Shown here piece after piece: positions 50,801-61,574 of a DNA stretch of 64,000 nucleotides. Under the pieces are notes generated by a model. That model saw nothing but the letters and a program-made list of their open reading frames with translations, ran no database searches and had not been told where the DNA came from. The stretch lies in contig NW_026947506.1 of assembly GCF_034190915.1 (NCBI RefSeq), positions 13,143,501-13,207,500 on the forward strand, read 5' to 3'. The position numbers and the translations under genes are program-made. The stretch's first letter is position 1; the number at the start of each line of letters is the position of its first letter. This DNA is from Cavia porcellus. Lineage: Eukaryota > Chordata > Mammalia > Rodentia > Caviidae.

Positions 50801-51528
50801 AGATTAAATAATGCAAGATGTAATGAACAGATAGATACTCTGAAAAAGAGACACTAAGTAACCCAATGCTAATTTTGTAGCATTATGATATAAATTCTAG
50901 CAATACTATTATTCACTGATCAGAATGATATTAGTCTAGTCTCTTAAGTTCAATTTCAGCATATGTAAAGATGGGGACAGCTACCACGAAGAGAATGAGA
51001 GATGCAATGGTAGTTATTATTGTCTTCCCCAATGTTAGATCTTGAAGAGCTAAAAAGTCTTCATCATCCTGTAATGATTTGATAAGTTCTATAATATGCA
51101 ATATTATATAATGTGGGTGAAGATGGGGACAACAATTTGCAAGAAACTAGAGACACATAAACAGTGAATATCTCCAGTGGACTTGCTTTGAAATCTGTAT
51201 TTCTGTAAATTGTTTTTTTAACTGTTTTGTTCTGTTTTGATATGTTTAACCTTACCCTCTTTGAGATGTAAAACAAGTGTGTAGGACTCATAACCATATT
51301 ACTGAGTTTTTGTTCGATCACTGAGCAGCACTGTTTGCAGTGTCACTTTTTGAATGTCATTTTAAATACTTTAACTTTGTAACCTGAATGGCTGTTTCTA
51401 AGATGACAATATGTAATTTATCAACCAGCGATTTCTTACCATTTATTTTTCTGTAATTTTGTTTTATTTCTACCCTTTTTTTATCTCGATGTATTTTTTT
51501 GTTTCCCTTTCTTTAAATAAATTTAAAA
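47814..51528 (+). mobile_element. Complete HAL1-like (ORF1-only) retrotransposon
   Basis: Flanked by AAAAACACTGAGACAG at 47798-47813 and 51529-51544. The target is a B1-like SINE that is uninterrupted in unit A (15076-15225). Body 3.7 kb: 5' UTR (47814 to about 48900, opening with AAAAATGGTGGC, similar to the AAGATGGC start of many L1s), ORF1 (about 48940-50001, broken in its 5' half), then a 1.5-kb 3' UTR. No ORF2 sequence is present. Both boundaries and the A-rich tail show it moved in this ORF2-less form. Confidence 0.85.
48940..50001 (+). pseudogene. ORF1 of HAL1-like element, 5' half broken
   Basis: The open 3' part (49351-50001, 216 codons) holds the end of the coiled coil, the RRM (EDEKRIHTLRIKNVSEE to IQIKEACRT) and the C-terminal domain (IIIKIPEIHEKNRIL, then LKSRREWGEILQILKENTMQ, then PRLIYPSKLSLKINGKI). 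A C-terminal extension (RKRGRDTRIPATMAERPQ) goes past the normal L1 ORF1 end. The upstream coiled-coil part carries stops near 49235 and a frameshift. The protein would bind RNA; for movement the element needs L1 ORF2 supplied in trans. Confidence 0.8.
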
Positions 51529-51597
51529 AAAAACACTGAGACAGGAGAGCAGCTGTGAGGTCAGGGCAATTCTAGCACCATAAGGAGATAAATCCAG

Positions 51598-51599
<2 letters not shown>

Positions 51600-51645
<46 letters not shown>
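51600..51645. repeat. (TA)n microsatellite
   Basis: About 23 AT dinucleotides, grown from the 'tgatatatatag' at the end of the B1-like element. Unit A has only about four units at the same place (near 15181). Confidence 0.98.
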
Positions 51646-51651
<6 letters not shown>

Positions 51652-51969
51652 ACTTGTCTCAATAAAACAAAACTAATCCAAATAAAGAAAAGCAAACAAT
51701 GGAGACTGAATTCCTCAAATTTCAATCCATGTCTTGGTCATTAATTTTGTGTATATACACATTTTTGGAGACAGCAAATCTGATGCTATATTGCAACTCA
51801 CAGCTAATGTAACAGTCAAACAGGAGCACTGTGAAATGTCTCTAAAGCACAGCTCACAATGGAGCCTGCAGGACCAGCATCCACAAAGCACAGAGGCAGA
51901 TAAATATCTCATCAATCACTTTGATAGACTACAGATGTGTCTTCAAATCTCATTTAGGCCACTGAGTCT

Positions 51970-54290
51970 TTTGTACTTAATATACTTAGCAACATTTTGA
52001 AATATGAATTTGGTTTCATAGAAAAAAACATAAATAATATCAAATATGGTATATGAATAATAACTCAAATGTTAGTGGAAAACAGCTGTATGTAAATAAT
52101 GTATAGACAATGAAACCAGACCCAAGCTGCAAATTATAGCTCAGTGTCACCAAGTGATCACTTTCCATTAGATATAAGAAATGTATCTTGGGAGGCTGGT
52201 GCAGGAGTACTTCCTTGAGTTTGGGGCTATTCTAAGTTACATAGCTGTCTAAAATAGAGAAACCCTGACTGAGACACCCCACAGACAAAGTGAAACATGA
52301 AAAGTGACTGCATAAGACATCCTTGGTTTGTTCTAAAAAATTATAGTCTTACAATATAGAAAAATTCCAGCAATATTCAACACTTTCTGAGGAACAGTGG
52401 TGACATCTTCCATACTATGCAGAAAACAATTTCATAGCTGAGTCTCTCAGATTCTTTGCTAATCAGGCCAAAGGACTTCAAAACCACTAAATGGGATCCA
52501 GCAAGCATTTTGCTACAAGTATTGTACAGAGAATAGGTAAATTGTTCCGAGACACCTGAAGAGACAGAAGACACAGCCAGCCATGGCCTGCCTGATTGGA
52601 CAGTTCATAGAGCCCACCTCTTCATCACTGATTGACTCTTGCTCTACTGCCCTCATTCTAAGTCAAGAGTAAACAGAGAAAGGAACACCACCCTGCAAGA
52701 CATGATCCCAAGTGATAGACGGCAGTGCAGAAACTTCTAGAGCTGCCATTTTTCTAAAGTCTTGAACTCAGCTCCACAGAGGAAAAAGCTTTACCTTAGG
52801 CTTGTTATTTCCAAACCCATTTTATCTCAAGGATAAAAAGAAAAAATAAAGTAAAAGAAAATTTCAAAACATGTCTATCAGGGTGTAGCACTGGTATATT
52901 CATTGCACACTGTCATACCCAGATCATTCACCCAGAGCACAAGACATCCATAATCAATTTTCCAAACCATACAGTTACAGGAAGCTGGGTTATTTAAATC
53001 TTATTGGTAATGAGACAGCACTAGTTCCTCCAAGGAGACAATGCAGAATCCCAGATACCTTGCAATTATGGGGAAGAAAGATACCTCATGCTATGGGCCA
53101 AGGCTCAAGACAATAGAAGAAGCAAATTCATCAATATCATAAAGATAGATATTCTAAATAGTTCCCTAGCACTCTGAGGAATTCAGGAGTCACCATTCAA
53201 AGAAATGTATCCTTATCCTAAAGACTGACATTCTAAATACTTCCTATCATCCTGAGAAGGCAGAAGTCACCCTCCCAAAGACCTAAGGGAAGAGTCACAG
53301 CTGCCTAAACTGCATGATTTCTATGTGACTCCTTTCCAAATTTGTTCCTAATGTAATCAACTTTACCTAAACTATTAATCTTATTGGCTATGGTAGAACT
53401 GTCCCATCTTATGGCCACCTACATTGTGAGTTCCTAGCTTTACCCATATTAAACTCATCTCACCACATGATTTTACTCTATAAAGGTCCCTAGAATGGAC
53501 AGTCTTTGCCAACCTGCTCAGCACCCATTCTCTCTCTCAGACAGCTTTCTTTCTCCCAGTAAGTATATTTTCTTGACTTCTGTTGTTCCTAAAATTCATT
53601 TTTTTTTCTTCAGAGAACACAAACTCATACCACACCTAGTAGTTCAGGTGTTTCATTCCCCTATAGCAATATCAGTATAAATTTTTCTCTTTCTTGAGCT
53701 CAGAGAAATCAGTAGTAGCTTGTGTTCTACAATGTTGATCTCACCTCTCAAGGGATACTTGCATTGATGGGCTTTATCCCTGCCTTTAAATGTTTCTTCT
53801 GTTTTATGAAAGTGAACTATTTGTAATATACTTATGCAGCATGTTGATATTTGAATTTGCTTTCATAGAACAAAACACAAATAACATCAAATATGGTACA
53901 TAAATAGTAACTCAAATGTTAGTGGAAAACAGCTGTATGTAAAAAATGTATAAACAATGAAAGCAGGCCAAAGCTGCAAACTATATATATAGCTCAGTGT
54001 CACCAAGTGATCACTTTTCATTCAGATATAAGAAAAATATCTTGGGAGGCTGATGCAGGACAACTGCCTTGAGTTTGGAGCTAGGATAAGTTACAGAACT
54101 GTCTGAAAGAGAAAAAACCTGACTGAGACACCACACAGACAATGTTAAATTTGAAAAGTGACTGCATACAACACGTTTGGTATGCTTCAAAAATTATAGC
54201 CATATAATATAGAAAATTTCCACAATATTCAACACCTTCTGAGGAACAATGTTGATATCTTCCATGGTATGCAGAAAGCACTTTCATGGC
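51970..54290. repeat. Local direct duplication of about 1.85 kb in unit B
   Basis: The block at 51970-52440 repeats at about 53820-54290 (for example 'actcaaatgttagtggaaaa' in both), while unit A has it once (15555-16000). The intervening 52440-53820 holds a fragment like the candidate promoter (52570-52700) and an LTR-like segment. Confidence 0.75.
53000..53695 (+). repeat. Possible LTR
   Basis: Contains a TATAAAG box (53480) followed by Gly/Leu-poor 'gcacccattctctctctcag' and a downstream 'gagaacacaaactcatacca', an arrangement like the U3-R-U5 of rodent ERV LTRs. LTR ends were not found. There is no counterpart in unit A. Confidence 0.35.
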
Positions 54291-54365
54291 TGGGTATTTA
54301 GCTCAGGGGAATGAACACCTATCTGGCAAGCATGAGGTCATGAGTTCGATCCCTAGTACAAAAAA
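54286..54365 (+). mobile_element. ID-like SINE
   Basis: Unit B copy of 16003-16084, with 'ggtcatgagttcgatcccta' and a short A tail. Confidence 0.75.
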
Positions 54366-55189
54366 TTTCAAATTTCACCTTCATGACACTGAGGCATAAT
54401 TACAGATAATCAAAATCAGATCTCAAGTATGGAACACAGAATTCATGGGTGGACAGGGATGAGGAATTTTGATTGTTGCCAGAGCTGATGTTATTCACCT
54501 CAAGGAAGAAATCAGAACCCAACTTTAACTTCATGCTTACTCTAAGAACTAATTGATTTTCAGTGAAAATTCTTACTGCTGTAAGTCCTGCTACTGGCAC
54601 CCTGCATCCTGCCAGTCAGTTCCACATCCTTTCCATGCTGCTCTGATTCAACCTAAGCAGAAAACCCTTCATGCCTAACTATTAATATCCCTGAACGATT
54701 TCTATTTAGGGCTTCTCTTTTCCACCACTTATTAAAGTCCATTGCAGAGCATTTCCATATTTAAACAATGTCTATTATTAGCCAAGCTATTAAATCAGCT
54801 GTTAATTCAGAGATGACACCCTATTCTTTTCCATTCAGAAGAATATCACATGTAAATGCCATGTAAATGGCACATGTCCATGTAAATGCCTTAAATTTAG
54901 GTAACACCTAAATAATTAAATGTGTTCAGAAACTCATTTGCATTGCTCAGTATGATGAACAGGAATTTACCAGGTGGTTAGGAAGCCTTCTTTCACTGAG
55001 GCACATCACTACGCATCTTTGACTTCTCAGGACCTTTGCCACCACCTTTCATGAGCATGGAAATACGAGTACATAGTATAAATTTAGGCAATCACTATAA
55101 AATACATAAAAGCATAAGTTTAAGAAGGGCTGTTGTGAGGTCCTGCATCACAAACATTTATAAAGTTCTGGCTTCCAGATCTGTTGCTA

Positions 55190-55800
55190 ACAGGAATGAG
55201 AGCAGAGACCTAGCTTATTACACCTGCACCCAACTCAAATCCACATCGGAATCAGGGCCCCCCCATCCCCCTTCCTGGGCCCAGCCTGTTGGAGGAGCAA
55301 GGGCATCAGGTGATTTCAAAACTGGCATTGTGGCCTGGTGATGTCACAGTGATGACAGTGTTCTAGGGACCCAGAACTGTCCTGGCCCCAGCAAGAGGTA
55401 AAAGGGACAGAAGATGACTCACTGCTAGCCCTAGAGGACCACATGGTCTGAGGCTAAGCATTAGGCTCTAGAAAGCACAGTTGCTTCTCACCACTTCTAA
55501 CTGGTCTCAACCTGATTCTACCCGATTTCACTGCTCCCATCCCATAACATCACCATTGCGTAGCTCGGAGGTCTCCCAGGTTCTTTGTAAGCAGTCCACA
55601 GCGAATAGAAGCCACAAAACGTGGTCTAGCAAAGATCTAGCTTTCCCTGTTTTGACGCCATGACACCGGAAAAGACCGCCTACCTTGGCCTGCCTGATTG
55701 GACAGTTCATACAGCCCGCCTCTACATCACAGATTGGCTCCTGCTCTCCTGTCTGTCTTCCCCACCAAGAATAATTACAGAAAAAAAACCCACCCTGTAA
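55190..55800 (-). promoter_or_regulatory. Candidate KZFP promoter/first-exon region, unit B
   Basis: GC-richer block collinear with 17060-17650, keeping several ATTGG boxes (near 55697 and 55733). The possible minus-strand donor of unit A (AAG/GTAGGT) reads AAGCTAGGT here, so that donor is either not real or is lost. It is about 7.5 kb upstream of the KRAB-A exon because of the HAL1-like and local-duplication insertions. Confidence 0.35.
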
Positions 55801-55965
55801 CTGTAGATCTCCAAAGAAAGATCATGGAGACTTCTGGAGCTGGCTGTATTCTGGAATGTTCACCTCAGCTCATCTGATGGGTATATGCACTGAAAGCGTT
55901 TACCTCAGCTCTTGTATTTTCCCCCAAAACCATTTTATTTCAAAGATAAAAAGTAAAAAAGTGCA

Positions 55966-56035
55966 GTCCAGGGTTTTAGCTCAGCAGCATAAGTGCCTGC
56001 CTGGGAAGCTCAAGGTCATGCATTCCATCCAAGAT
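55966..56035 (+). mobile_element. ID-like SINE head fused to antisense L1
   Basis: Unit B copy of 17823-17892, with the same tail-less junction into L1. Confidence 0.6.
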
Positions 56036-58215
56036 CTGGCTACCACAAACTGTGCTGCTATAAACATGGGTGCAAATATATCACTGTGGTATGATGTTTT
56101 TTATTTTTTCAGGCAGATACCCAGAAGGGGAATAGCTGAGTTGAGTGAGACCTGTAGACCTAGTTAGTGCAGAATCTCCACACTGATTTCCACAGTGGCT
56201 GCATTACCACCAACAGTGGAGAAAGGATCCTTTTCCCACCACTCCCCCTCCAGCATTGGTTATTGCTTGATTTCATGACAGTAGGCATTTTTTTCCTATG
56301 GCAAGGTGAAATCTCAGTGTTGTTTTAATTTGCATCTGTTAAATGACCAATGATGTAGAACGTTTTGTCACATATTTATTTGCTGTTTCTATTTCTTCAT
56401 CTGAGAACTGTGTACTTCATCTCAGATGCACATTTTTGGATTGGGTCTTTAAATCTGGGAAAACTGAATTGTTTGAGTTTTCCGTGTTCTCAGTAGTACT
56501 CCTTTGTCTGAGAAACAGCTGGCAAACATTTTCTCCCACTTTGTGGGTTGTCTCTTCACTCTGTGGTTTCTCTTGCTGTTAAAAAGCTTTTCAGTAGGGT
56601 GAGATCCCACTTGATTCTCTGTGATTGTTCCTGTTCAATCCATGTTTTCTTCTTTCTCCTAAGTCTTTGCTTACATCAATGTCTTCAACAGTTTTACTTA
56701 CTGTATCTTGCAGCAGATTTAATATGTCTGCTTTAATGTAAGATCTTTGATCTATTCTGATCTTAGCTTAATACACGTTGACAGATATGGGTCCACTTTT
56801 AATATTCAGCATGTGTAGAACCAGTTTTTCCAGCACCATTTGTAAAGAGGCTGTCTGTCTTCCAGTGACAGTGTTTGGCACCTTTGTCAAAGATAAGATG
56901 GTTTAGTGTGTCTGGGTTTGTTTCTCCATCTTCTAATTTGTTCCTCTGATCTTTGGGTCTGGTTGTGTTTTGTTTTGTTTTTTGTCAGTACCACACCTTT
57001 TTTTAAATCACAGAATCTTTATAGTATAATTTCAAGTCAGGAATTATGATGAACCCATTCTTTTCTTTGTTTCCCAGGATCACCTTTCCTATTCTAGGTC
57101 TCTTCTGGTTCCAGATGAATTTTAGGATTTATTTTGTGTAATTCTTTGAGATATGCCATTGGTGCTTTTATTGGCAATGCACTGAATGTCTACAATAGAT
57201 TTGTAAGTATGGCCATTTTTAACTAAATTGAATTTTCCTGCCCAAGACTATGGGATAGCTCTCCATTTTATAATATCTACTTCAATGTCCTTTTTGAGAT
57301 TAATGTTGTTTTTAGTGTAGAGGTCGTATATATCCTTTGTTAGATTGATTCGTAAGTATTTCATTTTGTTGGATGCTATTGTAAAAATTGTTTCCTTGAT
57401 TTCTCTTCAACGAGTTTTTTATTCTTGTATATGAAGTCTATTGATTGTTGAGTGTTGACTTTGTAACCAACTACATTACTGAACTTGCTTAATAAACTAG
57501 AAGTATTTTGGTGGAATTTTTAGGGTCTTCTAAGAAGAGGATCATGTCTTCTGCAAATAATGATAGTTTAAGATTTTCCTTTCCTATCTTTATTCCTTTT
57601 TTGTCTCTTGTCTAATTGCTCCAGCTAGTTTCCAGGTCTGTGTTGAATAAGAATGGAGACAGTGGACATGCTTGTTTTATTCCTAAATTTAGAGTGAACG
57701 CTTTCGGTTTTTGTCCAATTGGTATGAGGTTGACTGTTGGTTTGTCATAAAAGGCTTTTATCAGATTGAGATAAACATCATCTCTCCCAATTTTTGTAGG
57801 GTATTTATTACGAATTAGTGCTGGACTTTGTCAAAATATTTTTCTGCATCTATTGAAATGATCAAGTGGTTTTTGCCTTTGGATTTGTCAATACGGTGTA
57901 TTATAAATATGGATTTATGTATGTTGAACCACCCCTGCTTCCCAGGGAAAAATTTGACTTGATCATGGTGTACAATCTTCTTGATGATATTCTGCAGTCT
58001 GTTTGCCAGTATCTTACTGAGGATTTTTGCTTCAATATTCATTAGGCAGAATGGCCTGTAATTCTTTTTCTTATTTGCATTCTTCTCTGGTTTTGTATTA
58101 GGGTCATGCTTGCTTCCAGGAATGAATTGGGAAGTACCACTTCCATTCTATTTCATTAAAAAGTTTGAGAAGTAGTGGTGCTACGTCTTCTCTAAATTTC
58201 TTGTTTAACCCTGCC
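56033..58215 (-). mobile_element. L1 ORF2/3' fragment, antisense, unit B
   Basis: Copy of 17893-20065. The RT active site reads FAED (57546-57557) instead of FADD. The frame at 57815-58042 has the RT block [20 protein letters not shown] and [13 protein letters not shown]. Truncated and frameshifted. Confidence 0.85.
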
Positions 58216-58439
58216 GTTTTATGGCTACCCCTTCTTTCTTTCAGGACTCAATGGACTGTTTCCATAATGGGCTGCAAATGTTTTCAAGATTTAGGTTCAA
58301 TCATCCAGGAATGAAAAAATGCCCCGATGTCAGAAAACATTCTGAGCCCAGGCCAGGGTGGGACACAACAAAATAGAGAGTGGAAAGGCTGTGTGAGAGG
58401 CATCAGACTTCATTTTCAAAATTTTCACTCTTATCTCTA

Positions 58440-59789
58440 TTAATTTTCCAACTAGAAAGCCAGTTTGTGAACACAAAAGGAGCGCAGTTACTGTGTGAAT
58501 TGAAGACATTACATTTAAATGATACTAATAGTCTGCAAGAGAGCAAACATGAAAGGAATGCAAACATGAATTCTCTAAGACAAGCTTGCTACTCATTCAG
58601 ACTCATAAAAATCCTGAATTCTGAAAGTGATCATATTGCCACGCATGGGGGGGCACAATTATTGCTGAAAAAGAACCAAATTCCTAATCCAATTAAACAT
58701 TTCCTTCTGATGGGGCAGGGACACCTAAGAACTTAAAACTCTAAGTCCCCCTTGCCCTATAGTTCTCTTGTTACAAATTGTCACTCTGCTCTTTAGGATT
58801 TTAATAGCCCTAGAGTGCATATATTCCCTAAAGCCATGTGATCCATTTGTTAACAACTTATTTGGCATCAGAGATGTGTAGGATATTAGTATAATCACTT
58901 ATTTATGTATACATTGCAGCCATGTGAGTTGGAACCCATGAACCAAATCTGGTCCCTGGGTCCTTCCTCTCAGGCTCCTTTACTCTTCTCTGGCTTCCTG
59001 ACCTAAAAAAAAAAAAAAAACCCAACAACAACAACAAAAAAACCTTTTTCTTTTCACTTCTATGTTCCAAGATATTTCTGTATTGGAAACAGTCAAAACC
59101 ACACTTCCCTCATAGAAACAATGACATAAAATAATATATTTTTATTAAATTCTGTAGGACAGATATTTTATACCTGTATAAAAGTAAAGAAATAAATATC
59201 TAATATAATTCAGCAAGGTGTATGTCCTAAATAATCTTCCAAATGTATCAACTCATTCTTCAACTATTTATGTAAATGAGTTTTTAATCTATGAATGCCC
59301 TGACAGTTTTTTATCATGTATCTATTTCAGTTTGACTCCAGAAAATTTTTGCAGATGAAAACCACTAATTTCCTGTAGAACCCATTCTCTACCCACCAGG
59401 CAGAACAGGCCTCTGGTGATGCATTCATGGTTGAAACAAATCAACTGCTAGAAACACCTAGACTCATGTTACATACTACTTAACAAATTGATGGGTGCCT
59501 ACTGTATCATCTACCAATTTCACTTGGAAGTACTGGCTTAGAGAAATTTATGCACAATACTCATAATGATGTGAAAAGTTGCATGATCATGCCCTCTGAC
59601 AAATCAATATAATATCTCTCAATATGTTAACAATGAATATATGTTGATATGGTAGCAATATATTGATCGGGTAGCAATATGTTTTGTTGATAAGTAGCAT
59701 AACACTTCTATCTTCAGGTACAGAAAAGTTTACATGCAGTAATCTTTTCAGGAAACTTACACTTATCCTATCTGAAAGTCAATTTTCTG
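58440..59789. other. No gene recognised; collinear with 20391-21734
   Basis: AT-rich shared tail of the duplication unit. An A-rich run lies near 59006-59041. No conserved open frame. Confidence 0.45.
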
Positions 59790-60200
59790 TTGGGGCCTAT
59801 GCCTAAATCTCAAATACCCAAACTTGCACAGCAAAGGACCAAAAGAAGGAGACAAGGGGCATTCTCTTGAGGGCAGCATGAAGACTGAAATCCTCTTCAG
59901 AGCTCATAACGCTGCTAGTAGGCAAGCCAACTGTCACCAGTCAGCGTGTATTTAATCAGAAGAAGCAAGGAATTGAATGGATAATGGAGGAAACCTGAGC
60001 AGGCTCCTGGGAGAGGATCAAGGAACCCTCAGAAGAACAGATGATGCTAATTAAGGAAAACTATCTAGAAAGTCTCCAGGTGGTCTCAGCAGTGGCCTAT
60101 CTTGTTACTTGAGGTGTCTCCTCATTCTCAATTCAATCATGCCCAGGCCAATCCACACCCCTACACATGTATTCAGTGTCAACGCTTTCCAACATCTATC
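59790..60200. repeat. Dispersed repeat of unknown class, copy 3
   Basis: Matches 5290-5720 and 21735-22145. A stop interrupts the frame that is open in copy 2. Confidence 0.5.
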
Positions 60201-61574
60201 TCATTATTTGTTTTGTTGGTTCCCAGGATTGGTGGCCAGCTCAAGATGGGGAAGGTTTGAGGAGAACTCCAATTTAAACTCATCATAGTCCATCAGTTCA
60301 TAACAGCAGTCAGTTACCAGCATAGACAGCAATTGTCAGAGGATGTTAGTGATCTGAGATTCTCCCACAGCCAACATTTTACATGGCACTGTATCTCCAG
60401 AAGCCAGATTTTTCTGCAGGAGGTTCAAGACCAAGCTAACATGAGACCTACATTAACTAAAATTGGGTCCTTAGTTCCTATAAAGGTCACTTAGGTCTAC
60501 TCAGGAGTTATCTTAGAACTCATGGCTCTTCTGTCAATGTCAGCCACCTAGAAGAGTCACAGCCATTGCTTGACCACACTGCTCTCTGTAAAATCTTGGG
60601 TGATTTCTCCTGGTCACTTTCCTTAGGCACAGCTTGCATTCAAGATGACTTTCCTCTGTGATCTCATCATCTTCTTGATGAGACAACCAGGGACTCACTC
60701 AGTATCCTAGGATGAGGCAATCAGCTTTTATTTTATATCCTGGGTCTCCGCCAACCTTGAAGGGCTGGGGCCAAAATATTGGCTCCCCATTTAGGCCATC
60801 TGTCTAAGTGTTGGCTTCTAAGCCTTAGCTGTTGAACATCCAGAAGTTTTTGGTAACAATACAGTATATTAGAGGCAGTAAGCTTAACATTACTATTTTA
60901 TCTAAACATGAAGCAAATTAGAACATTAAATGAACCCTATTTTCTTCTATCCATGGACAATTTAGGAGTTGAATACCTACAGTGGAAACAATTGCATATT
61001 TTACATAGTATATCAGGAATCAGAACCATACATAGTATTGCATCATGACAATCATGAGGTTCTTGTAACAATCTAAATTCCTGTTTTGACGTAAAATTTT
61101 TCTTTAGCCAATCACACTTATCTAATACATAAGAAGTTTTTGTGTATCATTGACCAACTTATTGATCTTTAGGTGAATGTGAATCTCACAAGTCTTTGGT
61201 ATCAGCAGAGGTGTGCACATGACACCAAAATCTGTTACCACAAGTAATACCCATTTTACAATCATGGAGTCTTATGCATCCAGAAATATGAATGTATGCA
61301 ATACAACATGAAGTTGATTACAATCAACGGTCATAAACATGTGAAACATTTATACAGGATCTTCAAACCAAAATATGTATTACTTCTTTTCATAATGACC
61401 AATGTGAACATTAAGAATACATTTCATAAATTTATTTGAGGTGTCTCCTATAATGATCTGGAGATCATTGCAGTCTTTAATCAATGAACAAGAACTCGTT
61501 AAAAATGTTACCAAGCAGCTACTTTCTTATTTATCAATCAGAGCTCAGTCCAGTAATCTCATTGCTAAGTGAGT
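60201..61574. other. No gene recognised; B/C junction region
   Basis: Collinear with 22146-23640; contains the B/C junction near 60926. It has the empty site for the unit B SINE of 23487-23582. Confidence 0.45.
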
